NCBI GenBank assembly: GCA_040954595.2
Contig: CM082582.2
Coordinates: 10,974,001 to 11,038,000 of the forward strand
Direction: 5' to 3'
DNA length: 64,000 bases
Origin: Balanoglossus misakiensis
Lineage: Eukaryota > Hemichordata
The notes below the pieces were generated by a model that was not told the origin of the DNA, searched no databases, and saw only the letters and a list, made by a program, of their open reading frames with translations. Positions 53,801 to 64,000 of this stretch are shown one piece after another; within the stretch, counting starts at the first letter, position 1, and every line of letters starts with the position of its first letter. The position numbers were made by a program, and so were the translations under genes.

Positions 53801-54295
53801 TGAATATGTATACATTGAAATTTCTCCCCACACTTATAGATCTCAATTCTCTTTCAGCATATCTGCAAGACCTCGTACACCAGTATGCCTGCATTCACAA
53901 CATCAGCCATGCCACAGGTGAGGTTCACTCCCACCGGGGGGCGGAGGAGACGACCTACCAGAACAGCCTGGATTGCACCGTCACCATCAACGCCGAGCCA
54001 GGCAAAAGAATAAACATTCGATTTGACTTTTTCGACCTGTCGTCCATGTACGACACGATTTTAAAACAGTGCCGGGGAAACGGCGACAGGGTATATATTT
54101 ACGACAAGGGGGACATTCTCCTCATTCGTAACGACAAGGAAATACCGCAGGTCACTTTGTGTGGGGGCACGGGCACTTTTCCGTCGGATCACCAGTCAAC
54201 CGGAAATGTCGTCACACTCAGGTTCATAAGCGACGGCGCCACGACGGAAGACAAGGGTTTCAAGTTTATCTATACACAGTTTACGACTCCAAGCG
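41716..54295 (+). CDS. CUB-domain secreted or membrane protein, 3'-partial (two exons visible)
   Basis: Coding exons are 41716-41809 (signal peptide) and 53858-54295 (CUB). The ATG has A at -3 and G at +4. It encodes MASSTNMVRSVVR followed by a hydrophobic core LSILSLILVW and TQGLQHET. The donor A|GTAAGT leaves one base, which joins the CUB exon in frame to give T-Y-L-Q-D-L. The 12-kb intron restores one continuous protein start of signal peptide plus CUB. The CUB exon also ends in phase 1 at G|GTAAGT, so the gene continues beyond the window. Proteins starting this way include neuropilin/tolloid-like receptors, LRP-type receptors and tolloid relatives; the rest is needed to decide, so no symbol is given. 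Other small exons in the long intron cannot be excluded. Confidence 0.78.
43668..43677 (+). promoter_or_regulatory. TATA box (CTATATAAAAG) inside the CUB gene intron
   Basis: CACTATATAAAAGAGAGGG is an excellent core TATA match flanked by GC-richer DNA. A start would be expected near 43,698. The next good-context ATG is at 43,870, opening the frame listed separately. Confidence 0.4.
43870..44097 (+). CDS. Candidate small ORF downstream of an intronic TATA box (75 aa)
   Basis: Starts at an ATG with A at -3 and runs 75 codons to TGA. The peptide begins MPAGDESVLMSRSVELVDC, is charged in the middle (TSIKKDDIADLQTRNNRMDD) and ends acidic (FAQADSDSDTYNSRG). No domain, signal peptide or membrane segment is recognised. 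It could be a nested small gene, an alternative first exon, or chance. An overlapping antisense frame covers the same interval. Confidence 0.28.
   Translation: MPAGDESVLMSRSVELVDCVIITERLREWALTSSLSLGCTSIKKDDIADLQTRNNRMDDVFAQADSDSDTYNSRG
49070..49310. promoter_or_regulatory. Possible intronic enhancer-like block
   Basis: A compact stretch with several TTTAAT/TTAATG/TAATTGG words, CpG-containing GACGCTGTG and CACGTTAACGG. It differs in texture from the flanking AT-rich DNA. This is inference from composition only. Confidence 0.2.
53858..54295 (+). CDS. CUB gene, complete CUB-domain exon
   Basis: 146 codons bounded by TTCTCTTTCAG and G|GTAAGT, phase 1 at both ends. Four cysteines are in CUB order: C in QYACIHNIS, C in NSLDCTVTI (about 28 later), C in LKQCRGNGD, and C in VTLCGGTG (about 31 later). 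Core strands fit: INAEPGKRINIRFDFFDL, DRVYIYDKG, STGNVVTLRFISDG and KGFKFIYTQF correspond to the usual I-x-x-x-x-G-x-x-I-x-L-x-F, D-x-V-x-I-x-D, S-x-G-x-x-L-x-L-x-F-x-S-D and G-F-x-x-x-Y elements. Upstream frame residues from 53794 belong to the intron. Confidence 0.9.
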
Positions 54296-57200
54296 GTAAG
54301 TGAAAGTTTACCACCACCATCCTCGAAAATGAGTCTACACATTTTTGTTTCATGTAAACAACAACAGGGAATAAATACCTCAGGTGATGTGGTCACGTGA
54401 GGGGAGGGATAGGGTCACGTGAGGGGAGGGATAAAAGGGGTGCTAAAAGTGACGACAATAACAGCAACAGCAAAAATACTACAACTCACAGCGCACTCTC
54501 AGAACCTGTAGATGTTTGCCATGACCAGATACCCTGCACCCAGGCATCGGCAGAAATATCGATATCATTAAGATGCAAGTCTATAATCAGGCGCAATAAA
54601 TACAGTGAGGAACCAACTGTTACAGAATTAAAAACTCATTAACTGTGATTTTATCTTGTTAGCTAATGCATTGATATTTTCAAAGTACGCGTTCAGAAAA
54701 TTGCTTTCCTGATTTATTCTAAGCCCCCCTCGTAGCATACTAATGTAGCAAAAACAAATGGCATTCTATCTGTGACGTACATTGACCACTTGACGTCGAA
54801 GAAATTACGTCAGATTTTACGAACTCTGTGATACCAAATCTATCATCACATTACAGGTACAATGTCCGAGTTTCCTTGGTTTCAATTACCTGTAGTTTCA
54901 TTCTGTCTGCCTCTATATTGAGTGTCAACTTTGATCATTTGAATTTTGAAGCACAAATGTAAAAGTTTATACACGCGCGGTATGGCAAAACACAAATGTG
55001 TAAGCTCTATTCTTTCTAGTCGCGCGCGGCAACTTCTATCCCATCCATGGCCAGCTTCTCAAAGATGGCCGCCGCCGACAACAAAAGTACAATGTGCACA
55101 TAATTAACCTTTGCCCTCAAATTCAAAGATGTCTGCCTCCATATTGCCTGCCGAAACCGCTTGGCGATCATTATTTACAACCGAGGGCCCACAGATGGTT
55201 GCCTCCGTGTGCAGTTTGATCCCCAAGACAGTAAGCGCAATTCAAAACTGCAAAATTAGATTGCTGTTCGGTCGTACCGGAGAAAAAAAGGCAGACGGCG
55301 ACCCCTTTATTAGATTAGTCAATGGGAATTTTCAGAGCGAAACACTTCTTTCAAGATGCGTGCTATTCCCTTGTTTAAAATTTAAAGACTCTGGCGCGAC
55401 TAGCAGTTACAATAATCCTTCGAGTAATCCAAGTTTGATTACAAACATTCCAATGGGGAGGCGATGTGCCGCACAGTTTCGCTGAGAGATTATCATTTAA
55501 ACGCGTGTATTAAGTAGACGTTGGCTTTTACGCTGCAGCAGACGTGTACTACGTCTAGTACATGTTGCTCAAAATTAATGCACTTTGAAAACATTTTAGA
55601 CTTACGAGTATTAACATATCCGTAGTTAAATCTCAGTGGAATATTGTTGTGTTTTGATCAGTTTTGCGATACGATCCAAGACGGCTGACTGATAGCCGTT
55701 TGTTCAAGTTCTTCAGATCCGCGGGGCGACGGAGTTTCAGTTTTGCCTTTGTGCCACCTTTGGAATTTACAGAGAAATTGTATTTTATAGTGAGCTCATT
55801 AGCGTCAAAGTTGATTTTATGTATGCCTCACAGGATACGACAGGGAACCACAGTTTGCTCGACTCTGTCTATAAACATACATGTAACGCCGATGAGAGAC
55901 TAATTAAGCCTGGGAAACGTAAACTCAAGCCTCGCACACCAATTCCACTGGATGTCCTACTCATAGTTAAACACGTGTAGTGTAGACTTTATCTTTGACC
56001 AGAAACCATGGAAATTGATAAAATATTGACAAAAGCGACTGCTAAAAAAGTATTCAACAAACATGGAAATCGCTGCAGTAATTGCATGCACCGATGCGCT
56101 AACAGCTCTCGTAAATGGACCTCCGATGTTCAAACACAACCAAATTAAATTGTCTAGAGTTTCAGAACCTACATTAGCGCCTAATTGTCAAAGTAAATCG
56201 TCCATCTCGCCCAGCCACAGAAAAAAAATCACCAATCGAAATCGCGCATGCGTAGCGTAATCACCAGGAAGCAGAACTTGGGTGATGTTTTGGCACACAT
56301 CTACTATTGGCCTTCAGATTATACCCCATGAAATTAAACGCGAATTTGTGGTCATTTACAAGATATATAGGAGCTGTATATATAAATGCATGTATACACA
56401 TGTGTCTGTGTATACAGAAATGTGGTTGTTTGAGTTGACCTCATTGGCACTCTCAGGTCAAATCTGGTTTGCAATTAGATCCCCAACCATAAGGAACGAT
56501 CTCCTAGCACCTTTTTGATAAAGTTTTCTTTGCAACGGTGTTTGTACAACCCATGTGCACAGCGTGACAAAACTCGGCTGGATATTTGTGTTTAGTTGGG
56601 ATGACGAGAGAAGAAAAGGCAACCACGCGTCCCGTCGAGTTTGTCGATTATTTGGACAAGGAGGGAGTACGGAGTTTATAAACGAAGCAATGAAAACAAA
56701 TTAAACTCCCTATTTCGTTTACACGCTACGAGATCCGACTGGAATTTCCGAACAGTATAGAGCTCCAGTCAACCGTTTATTCGTATCACTTTTCTACACA
56801 CGTCCCACGGACAGCTTGGAAGACGAACACACAGCTTACAGCAGACACAGAACACGTGGACTCTTTCCCACGTTCGTCATCGGGTAGTGGCTGTAACTTT
56901 GTTTTGTGTATCAGCTTCTAAGGGACCCTTTGCGTCAGTGAACTTGATGATGTGGCGAAAACGTGTGTTGCCAGGGTTGTGATGTTGCAAGAAGCAGCGA
57001 TCTTGCAACTACTGACTCAATCCACACGTACCGTCCCGCCCGATGTAAACCTTGGGGCGGGATTTCAACTTTCTATCCTTCAACATCTTCCCTTACAAAG
57101 CTTTCTCACACTAAACCCTGTCTTCAAGGAATCCCCCATAGACAGGGGTCGAAGGTCAAAACCCACTCGCTTCAATTGACTATCTGTCTTTCATCTGAAG

Positions 57201-58609
57201 TCAAGCGTGGCGAGCTACGAGCGTTTGTACTCCTCTACTGAAGGGTATTCTTGTCAAACTGTACATCAATTGACATGTTAAGAGGTACTTACATTGACCC
57301 TTATCACCTATAATATATTCATTTTTGATAAATGAATATGGACCGATGCTTTACAGGAAATCGCGTACGACTTTCGCTCACAGAAATGGATTGCCTTATT
57401 ACATGTGCTCACGTAGTTTTTTCAAGCTTTCAACTCCCACCGAAGCTTCGTTGAAGGAGATGGCTATTTTGTATTTGTAAAAATTCTCACTGATAATTAT
57501 TCGTGTGTCTAAAATCCAAAATGGCCGCCATTCTACTCGATATGGCATCATGTGTCCACAGAGGGGAAAAAATCCATACGTGGCACTCGGAAAGAAGAAA
57601 GGAAGACTTATAGCATTCGTTCAGATTGCGTCTAGATAAAGAGGTGGCATGTGGTTGTACATACGCTGTACATGAAAGGTGTGGATTCTGAAAGATGGCG
57701 GGGCTGACAGACGTGGATAGTACACCGGAGGCTCCCTTCATTCGTTCGCCACATGATGTTTTGAAAGCCGTTGAACCCCGGGTGTCACACGCAAAGGTCA
57801 GGGGCGAAAAGTCAGGAGTGATTGCAGAACTGCAATCTAATCCACACATTTCAGAAGTTACACAGTGTATAGAGGTAATCATGGCTGCGGGCCAAAATAC
57901 AATCCGAGTAGTACATTTGCAGCGGAATGAGAACGTTAATGTACAGGTCTTATCGCTCATGAATATCACGAACGCGTATATGTAATTCGCCTTTACAATA
58001 ACCACGCGGGCGGTTTGCATAACCCGGCAAGAAATCAACCCGCGGAAATAAACAAATTCGACACTTCATCGCCGATCGGGTAATTCTCGTGGACGCTGGA
58101 AGGGTCAAAAGAATGAAAATAAAATTTAACGCCGGTGCTAATAGACTTAATAAGATTTTTTGAAGAATGGGACCCCTAAAATGTGCCAGCAGAATTACCC
58201 ATACAAGAATGCACCGGAGCTGTTGGTTGATTTCCCTGTGGATTTGTAATCTCTCCATATACACGTCTTGGTCGACGTACTTTCTTTTCAATCACATAAT
58301 TCTTGAAGCTTTAGACCCAAGTCCATCCAGCATTTACGCTTAAACAAGTTTTAATAGTGAAAAATAAGCAGGCGTGGGTCTGTGCTCTTAAATTTTGCAG
58401 ACACGTCATCTTGCATTTGATGTATCCACGATAAGTCACCGCTCGAACTGTCGAAAGGAAAGGTATTAAAACTGCAGCCGAGATATTGGAAGACTGGGTT
58501 GGTTATTAATATTCATGGGCTTTGATGAGCGCTGTGAGCGATCTCTAGCTGTCGGGAAATGGTACACGTAGAAGAGATTTGGATGCCTCTAAAATAAGCA
58601 TGGCGACGC

Positions 58610-58740
58610 ACTGTTCAATTACGACACTCGTGCATAATACAATATCGGACACCAATCGCCATTAATTGCTACTAATTGCCCGAGTATTGACGCATACGGT
58701 AGTGCTGGCGAGTAATTCAAATGGATTTGTGTGCTAAAAG
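58610..58740. promoter_or_regulatory. Homeodomain-site-rich block
   Basis: Contains ATTAATTGC, CTAATTGCCC and GAGTAATTCAAATGG within about 100 bases, a dense set of TAATT cores with an octamer-like half. Such clusters are typical of developmental enhancers in large introns, but conservation cannot be judged here. Confidence 0.22.
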
Positions 58741-59529
58741 GTTTTGCAGGTCTCCCACACTATAAATTTAGTTGAATGAACTTTCAGTTGTTTTTGAGCA
58801 TGGGAATAATTGCACAAACGGTGTGACGTGAAACAAATGGTTTGAACAAAGCAATATATTTAAAATTGACATTAATCAAAACAATTATGCCATGCCCCTG
58901 ATATAATAGTCTTATCCATCATGTCACTATACAATCCATCATCCACGATTACTGAGAACTTCTGCCTGTGACATGGGAACGTGGTAGATCCCGCCATACT
59001 TCGGCGGATTTTCTTTGAAGTGATTTATGCAAATGATGGGGTATGAAAACCTTCGCTTTCGAATTCCGCGAAGAGGTATAAACACTCCTGAAAGTAAGAG
59101 GAAACGCAAATGGGAAAATACTCGAGAATTTCACACGTACCGAACATCTTTTAGAACTGTTTACAAACAAACAAAAACTTTGGAGGTCCCTACGCACGTT
59201 TAGATATAGTGCCAATATTTGAAATTCCAAAATGTCCGCCATACTCGGCCCTAAGTGTTGTTAGTTCAGTTGAGTTGTTGATTTTCTCGTGACAAACATT
59301 CTTACTATGTAAACTACTAACAAGCACAAACATAAGTGCGGCGAAAATGTACAGATTTAAAGGATTTAATTACACTGCATTTAATTTTGTTGTTTTATTG
59401 TCTTTTTTGTCTACGCTTCTGTTGAGGCTTCAAGGTATGAACATTCGGGTGAATATTCAAATCGAAAAACAGTTGGATAGGTAGACTCTTTTTTACAGTA
59501 AATCCACTTGCGCCGTGCCTCATTCAAGT

Positions 59530-59660
59530 TGTATTAAGTTCGGTTTTGAATGAAAGCAATTAGCGATGTCGTCAACTACGTACAGTTAATTGCAAACTGG
59601 TGCAAATGGGTATTCAGGAACTCTGATAGCAATTAGTAAAGTAAATTGGCCCATATCAGC
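59530..59660. promoter_or_regulatory. Second homeodomain-site-rich block
   Basis: Contains GCAATTAGCG, AGTTAATTGC and GCAATTAGTAAAG, plus GGTGCAAATGGG, within 130 bases. The same reasoning and limits apply as for the block about 0.9 kb upstream. Confidence 0.22.
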
Positions 59661-62600
59661 ATTAAAACCGCTTAGTTAAACGGTCCATGTGTTTCCGCTC
59701 TTGGTGAACAGCTGTGATAAAAGGCTGGGCACATCAACATATACTTAAAATGTTTATATGCTCCATACATTGTTCGAGGGTCGGGAAGAGGGGGAGGCGT
59801 TGACAATTATGTACGCTCACAGGTGGTACGCTTTGCATAAAAATCAGAAATCACGTGACTTCCCCACCGCGCGAGTGGGGGTAATAGTATTACCGGTGAA
59901 GTAAGGCGATGTCGCCGTTAATTATCGTCCACACCCGTTATCACGCCGTCAAAATTAACCGAAAATCGCCCACGACGCCCTTCCTTGCCTCATTCGTATT
60001 GATTTCCCCGACCAATATCACCAATTCTTGTCTATAGCCGCTGCCGTAGGGGCGGCAATCTTGGGCTTGTCAGATGTCGTTAGAGTCTCAACACTCTGGT
60101 TACCCTGGCGATTAATTTCATAAAATTGCCACTGCAGCGTGCGCTATTGAATGAGACAGGTCGCATTCAAGTATACATTGACCTCTTGTCTGACTCATTC
60201 GAATGTGCTGTAGTTTCCCCCACCCCACCCTCTCACTCAGCGTTTGCAACAAGAAGGACACATGTGTTCACAATTTTTCATAAAAAATAAACACAATGCA
60301 CGAAGTTATATAGTTCACTGGGTACAGGGGCTGTACTCTGCTGGCAACGACACACGCTTGTCAACTTATACAACCATTCAGAAAACCCCGAACACAGCGA
60401 AAGATTTCCTCGCCAACGACCTCCCGAATGGATAATCCGCGTGGACATATACTGCTCAACGCGAAACCATGGCAACTGCCATTATTGGCGCACAGGCTAA
60501 GCAGTTGCGTAATCGATATGTGATTTTTTTGCTCGGTTAAATAGAACTGTGCGTGACAGTTAGACCAGACTCGGTCTTGTTTCCGTTGTAGATTCTCGTG
60601 TTTTGTTCACACAGACAATGAGACTCGGAAACGACTTGCAGAATGTAAATGTTCATCGCTATTGAAACGATGTTTTAGAACAGAATTGTATTGTGCGGAT
60701 TGAATGGTCTGTTTTCACGACCCTGCATTGTTAACGTTCGACATGTGTGTTTTTGAACTAATATGTTGATTCATTGAAAACACAATGTTATGTTTTTTCA
60801 AGTAGATGTAATATATTGATTCAAAATGAGTGACAGTTGGCACTATAATATCGATCAGGCCAGCATTACTGTATGCGTCAAAACAATATGGGTTTACATG
60901 GCTGTATATTGAGACGCAACTTCCTGACTTTATATGCGTCATAGAAAGAGGTTTTGAAACTGTTCAGACGGAATAGCGCGCGTAGGATAAGTTTGTGTTG
61001 TGCTGTGTTGATTTGAGTAGAGTTGAGTTGATCTTTAGTTGAGTTTGGTTGAGTTGAGAGTGATTCATCCTGTTTTCACACTCTAATTAGGAGAGTTTGT
61101 TTGGGGCATGTTGTGGAATTCGACAGTGTTGATTGATTGGCCGAGTTTGAAGACAACTATTGCTCGCAACAAAGGGTCACGTTTCTGGCCAGCTGGAGAA
61201 GTGCGCAAAATCACATTCTTACAATCAATAACAACTAAACGGGAACAAAGATGCTTATGTCAGTTGTTTTGGCCATCAACAATGACAGCTAGGTCAGAAA
61301 TGTAGACAATTCCAAAATGCAAATTTGTTAGGGGTGTCGCGATCATACCATGAATGGGAAAAAAATGATTGCTTCTTCAAAGCTAAAACATTAACGGCTC
61401 AGTTTTAAACATTTCTGCGTAATGAGGATTTAAACAAGACGATACAAGGTAAAGTCTAGTATTATTTCTGTGGCGGGTTGACTGGTACTGATTGTAGATC
61501 TCAATTAAACGAAGAATTTACACGATCTGGTGTCACTCTGAACGTGGTTTCGTATTGCTCCCATTTGGATAACATCTGTAGAAGTTCTACCCTTTGACAG
61601 TGCGCGTATCTCCGCGACGTTTTCTCCCTTCACCGACAGCCTTGCTGAGACCTCCCATGTTGTTATCGAGACAGATGGACAAATCTATGCTTTGATAATG
61701 AAATATTTAACATTCAAAATTAAGTCTCGTCTGATTGCGCAATTGTAATGAGGAAGATGGTTTGTTCAAATGACAATGTCGACCACAAAATTCCTAATCT
61801 AATCTTGTGCTGTAACGATCTCGTAATAACCGAAATTAATAATCCCATTTCGCATCTACGTATTCCCGCGGAAAGCCACGGGACTTCCGAAAAACCCCGA
61901 GGCGAGCGGTCTCTTATTTTTTCTGAAATATTATTCATCGAGAGCCCGTTTCCTTTGGAAGAACGCCGTGACAGGCAAGACTTCCTCGTGCATTTGAAAT
62001 CCGGATTAACGTGTGTAAAACGAGACAGGTGATTTTTTTGTGATTGTGGAAATTGTCAAAGAGTGGTCGTGACATCCGCGGGGCAAGCATTCGTATGTTA
62101 ACTCATTTGCATACAGGGGGACATGCACATGTGCCAATCTCTTTGTTGTAAGCAGCATTACATCAATGTATCTAATTTTCAAATAACTCGCCGAAGATGA
62201 ACACAGCTAGCATCCTGCAAAAATGCGATTGTATTACTTTCCCCTTTTCCGCGGCCACGTGACTAGCATAAAAATAAATCACCGGTGCGCCTGTTTTTCG
62301 GTAAATTGTGAAAGAAATAAGGCGGGAATTCGACCTACATGTGGTTGTGTAAGACGAGCGGAAGGCCGTAGTATCGTCTGGTTTTAATGAGAAATTTGAT
62401 GAAATTCTAAGGATTTTTGTATCACCCGTCTAAGCTGTAATTGTGTCGGCGGACTAAATCCTTGCCGTGGCTGCGTAAGATAGATGGAGAGGCGATCAAC
62501 TCAATATGACGTCTTGCCGGGCTTAGTACAGTTCTGAAAAAAGATCGAGCTCACACAAAAAAAACACAGGTAGTTGATTGAAAAATGTGAGGCAATTAAC

Positions 62601-64000
62601 AGCAACTTGGCTGCCTTCGACGCACACGACCAGTAAGGTCACTTGTCCAAGGGCAATGGGGCTTCCTCACAGCTACTCGCAAGAAAGCCAGCGGAGTCTT
62701 TAGTCGATGTTTTCAATGAACTTCTGTCAATCTTGTTTAGGACTGACATGTAATAAATCTGTCCGCTCATCCCGTCCGGGGCTGCTGAAATCTCCATCTT
62801 AGAAATTGGCCTGTCAATCACATAACGTTGGCTCTCTTCCCCTCACTGCTGGACAGAAGGACAGAATCACGACCTTGAAACCACGAAATAGAACATTTTC
62901 CCCCAAAATCCTTCAGCCACCCCTAAGAAATCAAATGGTTCTCCCCTTAAACCTGATCGGTTAGTCAAGTCCGTTTTCACCAGTTACCAACATTCACTAT
63001 AGCATGTTTACTGTGACATTTGATAAGGGGAAAATCGGTTATCGTGAATTTGGAAGTACAATGTAGACAGGAGGGCGACTTTAATTTAATGGCAGTCTAG
63101 AGGATTAGGTTATTTCAAAACGGGCGCCATGGTCTAATTTCAAAATATTGCACGTAATCTTTTAGTTTATACCATGTCATTTTCGTATGCTGAAGTTTCA
63201 AAAAATATTAGATATCTTTACCAGCACACGTCGAATCGATGCCAAGAGACATATTTAGCACTCGCATATGTCGATTTGTCATTTGGTACGATCTGTAATT
63301 TTCTTCGTGATCATTTCAAAGTTTGAATGTGATGGGTTGTATGGTTCGATTTCCAAGTGAAATGACGTCCGGAACACATTTTCACCGAGTGAAAATTGTA
63401 CGAACCGACACTAGAATGTTGTGTCTTGGATTTTAATATGTGTCCAAACAACTGTCGTTGTCAGAGCAAAATTGCGCGCAATAACCGTTTCATGTCAGGA
63501 TAGTGGAGGATAATTTAGATGTTTAGAATATGGAGGATGTAATTTAGCCATAGCAACAGCAACGAGCGCGAGAGATGATATCCCACGACCGGCGGTCTCT
63601 CGGCGAGATCACAATTTTCAGACAATAAAGATTTTTGTTGCGATTGCGACATAATGATCTTTGTTCCGAAGTAAAACTGCAGATACATAAATGCTGTATA
63701 TTTTGTGAATGATGTACTGTCGTGTACCTCCTTCTGTGCTACGGGAAGCGCGAAAAACCCTGTCCTAATACCAACATTTATTGTTGATAAGTGAAAGCAG
63801 GTGGCGAAAGGTTGCTGGAGGTCACGGCGAGGTCGAGGTACAGAGTAATTGGCCGGAGATAAAACGTGAGAAAAGGAAGTAATTTGTTTTGCAAAGAGAG
63901 CAGTCAAAACATAAATGCGAAACGTAAGACGATCCTCCATGTCTTGGCCGCTGGAAAACGATACGTGACGACACACGGCGCAGCGCATTAGGAAGCAGAC

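Larger units (their letters stand above)
41810..53857 (+). other. Long first intron of the CUB gene (12 kb)
   Basis: Donor GTAAGT at 41810, acceptor TTCTCTTTCAG at 53857. It contains a TATA-box and small-ORF candidate at 43.67-44.10 kb, (GA)n near 43,113-43,128, (GA)n/G-rich sequence near 52,160-52,190, a 14-G run at 48,100-48,113, a short CAGA run near 51,521 and homeodomain-like site clusters. No mobile-element protein is seen. Confidence 0.65.
54296..64000 (+). other. Following intron or downstream region of the CUB gene
   Basis: No further CUB, LDLa or transmembrane exon was found in 9.7 kb, so this is probably one long intron. It holds scattered ATGGCGG-type motifs, a TTGAG-rich low-complexity patch near 60,995-61,060 and homeodomain-like clusters near 58.6 and 59.5 kb. 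An ATG frame at 57,695-57,985 (beginning MAGLTDVDSTPEAP) has good start context but no domain and no support from splice sites. Confidence 0.5.

Noticed and set aside
55111-55485. 124-codon plus-strand frame downstream of the CUB exon
   Set aside because: No domain and no acceptor or donor fitting phase 1; it starts within a repeated AAGATG-type context.
57487-58038. 183-codon antisense frame
   Set aside because: No recognisable fold, no splice sites or promoter; likely chance in a GC-richer patch.

Overview
The window is a piece of a large-intron animal genome, most likely a marine invertebrate (deuterostome or lophotrochozoan; I cannot name the species). The reasons are: coding sequence broken into short exons with GT-AG borders and consistent phases; extracellular metazoan modules (CAP, EGF-like, ShKT, CUB); AT-rich non-coding DNA; microsatellites; a long satellite; and a tRNA-derived (SINE-like) repeat. 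No bacterial-style genes or operons are present.

Gene 1 (+ strand, 1326 to about 29.64 kb) encodes a secreted cysteine-rich CAP protein. Eight coding exons can be joined by eye: 1326-1483, 26074-26334, 26567-26667, 26888-26976, 27352-27387, 27611-27712, 28722-28850 and 28953-28978. They sum to exactly 300 codons including the stop, after two bases that complete a codon begun upstream. The order is CAP domain, CAP hinge, short EGF-like cysteine knots, ShKT-like C-terminus. The signal-peptide exon was not found and is probably upstream of the window.

The first intron of gene 1 is about 24.6 kb. It holds a (CTGT)n microsatellite 70 bases after the splice donor and a 20-kb tandem satellite with an 87-bp unit, about 230 copies (about 5.08-25.78 kb). 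The satellite is layered: decayed monomers at both outer ends, then type B monomers, then a homogeneous type A core. It also carries multi-monomer duplications. Because 87 is a multiple of three and two antisense frames lack stops, the array produces spurious ORFs of up to 1366 codons.

From 29.6 to 41.6 kb lies repeat-rich intergenic DNA. It includes diverged duplicated blocks with splice-like borders on the minus strand (30.0-32.7 kb), a degenerate 125-150-bp tandem repeat (31.4-32.0 kb), and a CRE/E-box-rich possible minus-strand promoter and first exon (33.2-33.5 kb). A 6.5-copy array of a 555-bp unit follows (34.14-37.76 kb), in which each unit carries a tRNA-like pol III promoter and three GC-rich palindromes. 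A cysteine-rich possible terminal exon lies on the minus strand at 37.87-38.07 kb.

Gene 2 (+ strand) starts at 41,716 with a signal-peptide exon ending in phase 1. It continues after a 12-kb intron into a phase 1-1 exon that is one complete CUB domain (53,858-54,295), then runs off the right end. Its introns contain a good TATA box followed by a 75-codon ORF (43.67-44.10 kb), homeodomain-site-rich stretches and scattered ATGGCGG/ATGGCCGCC motifs. Genes 1 and 2 both encode secreted or extracellular-facing proteins; nothing in the sequence shows that they work together.
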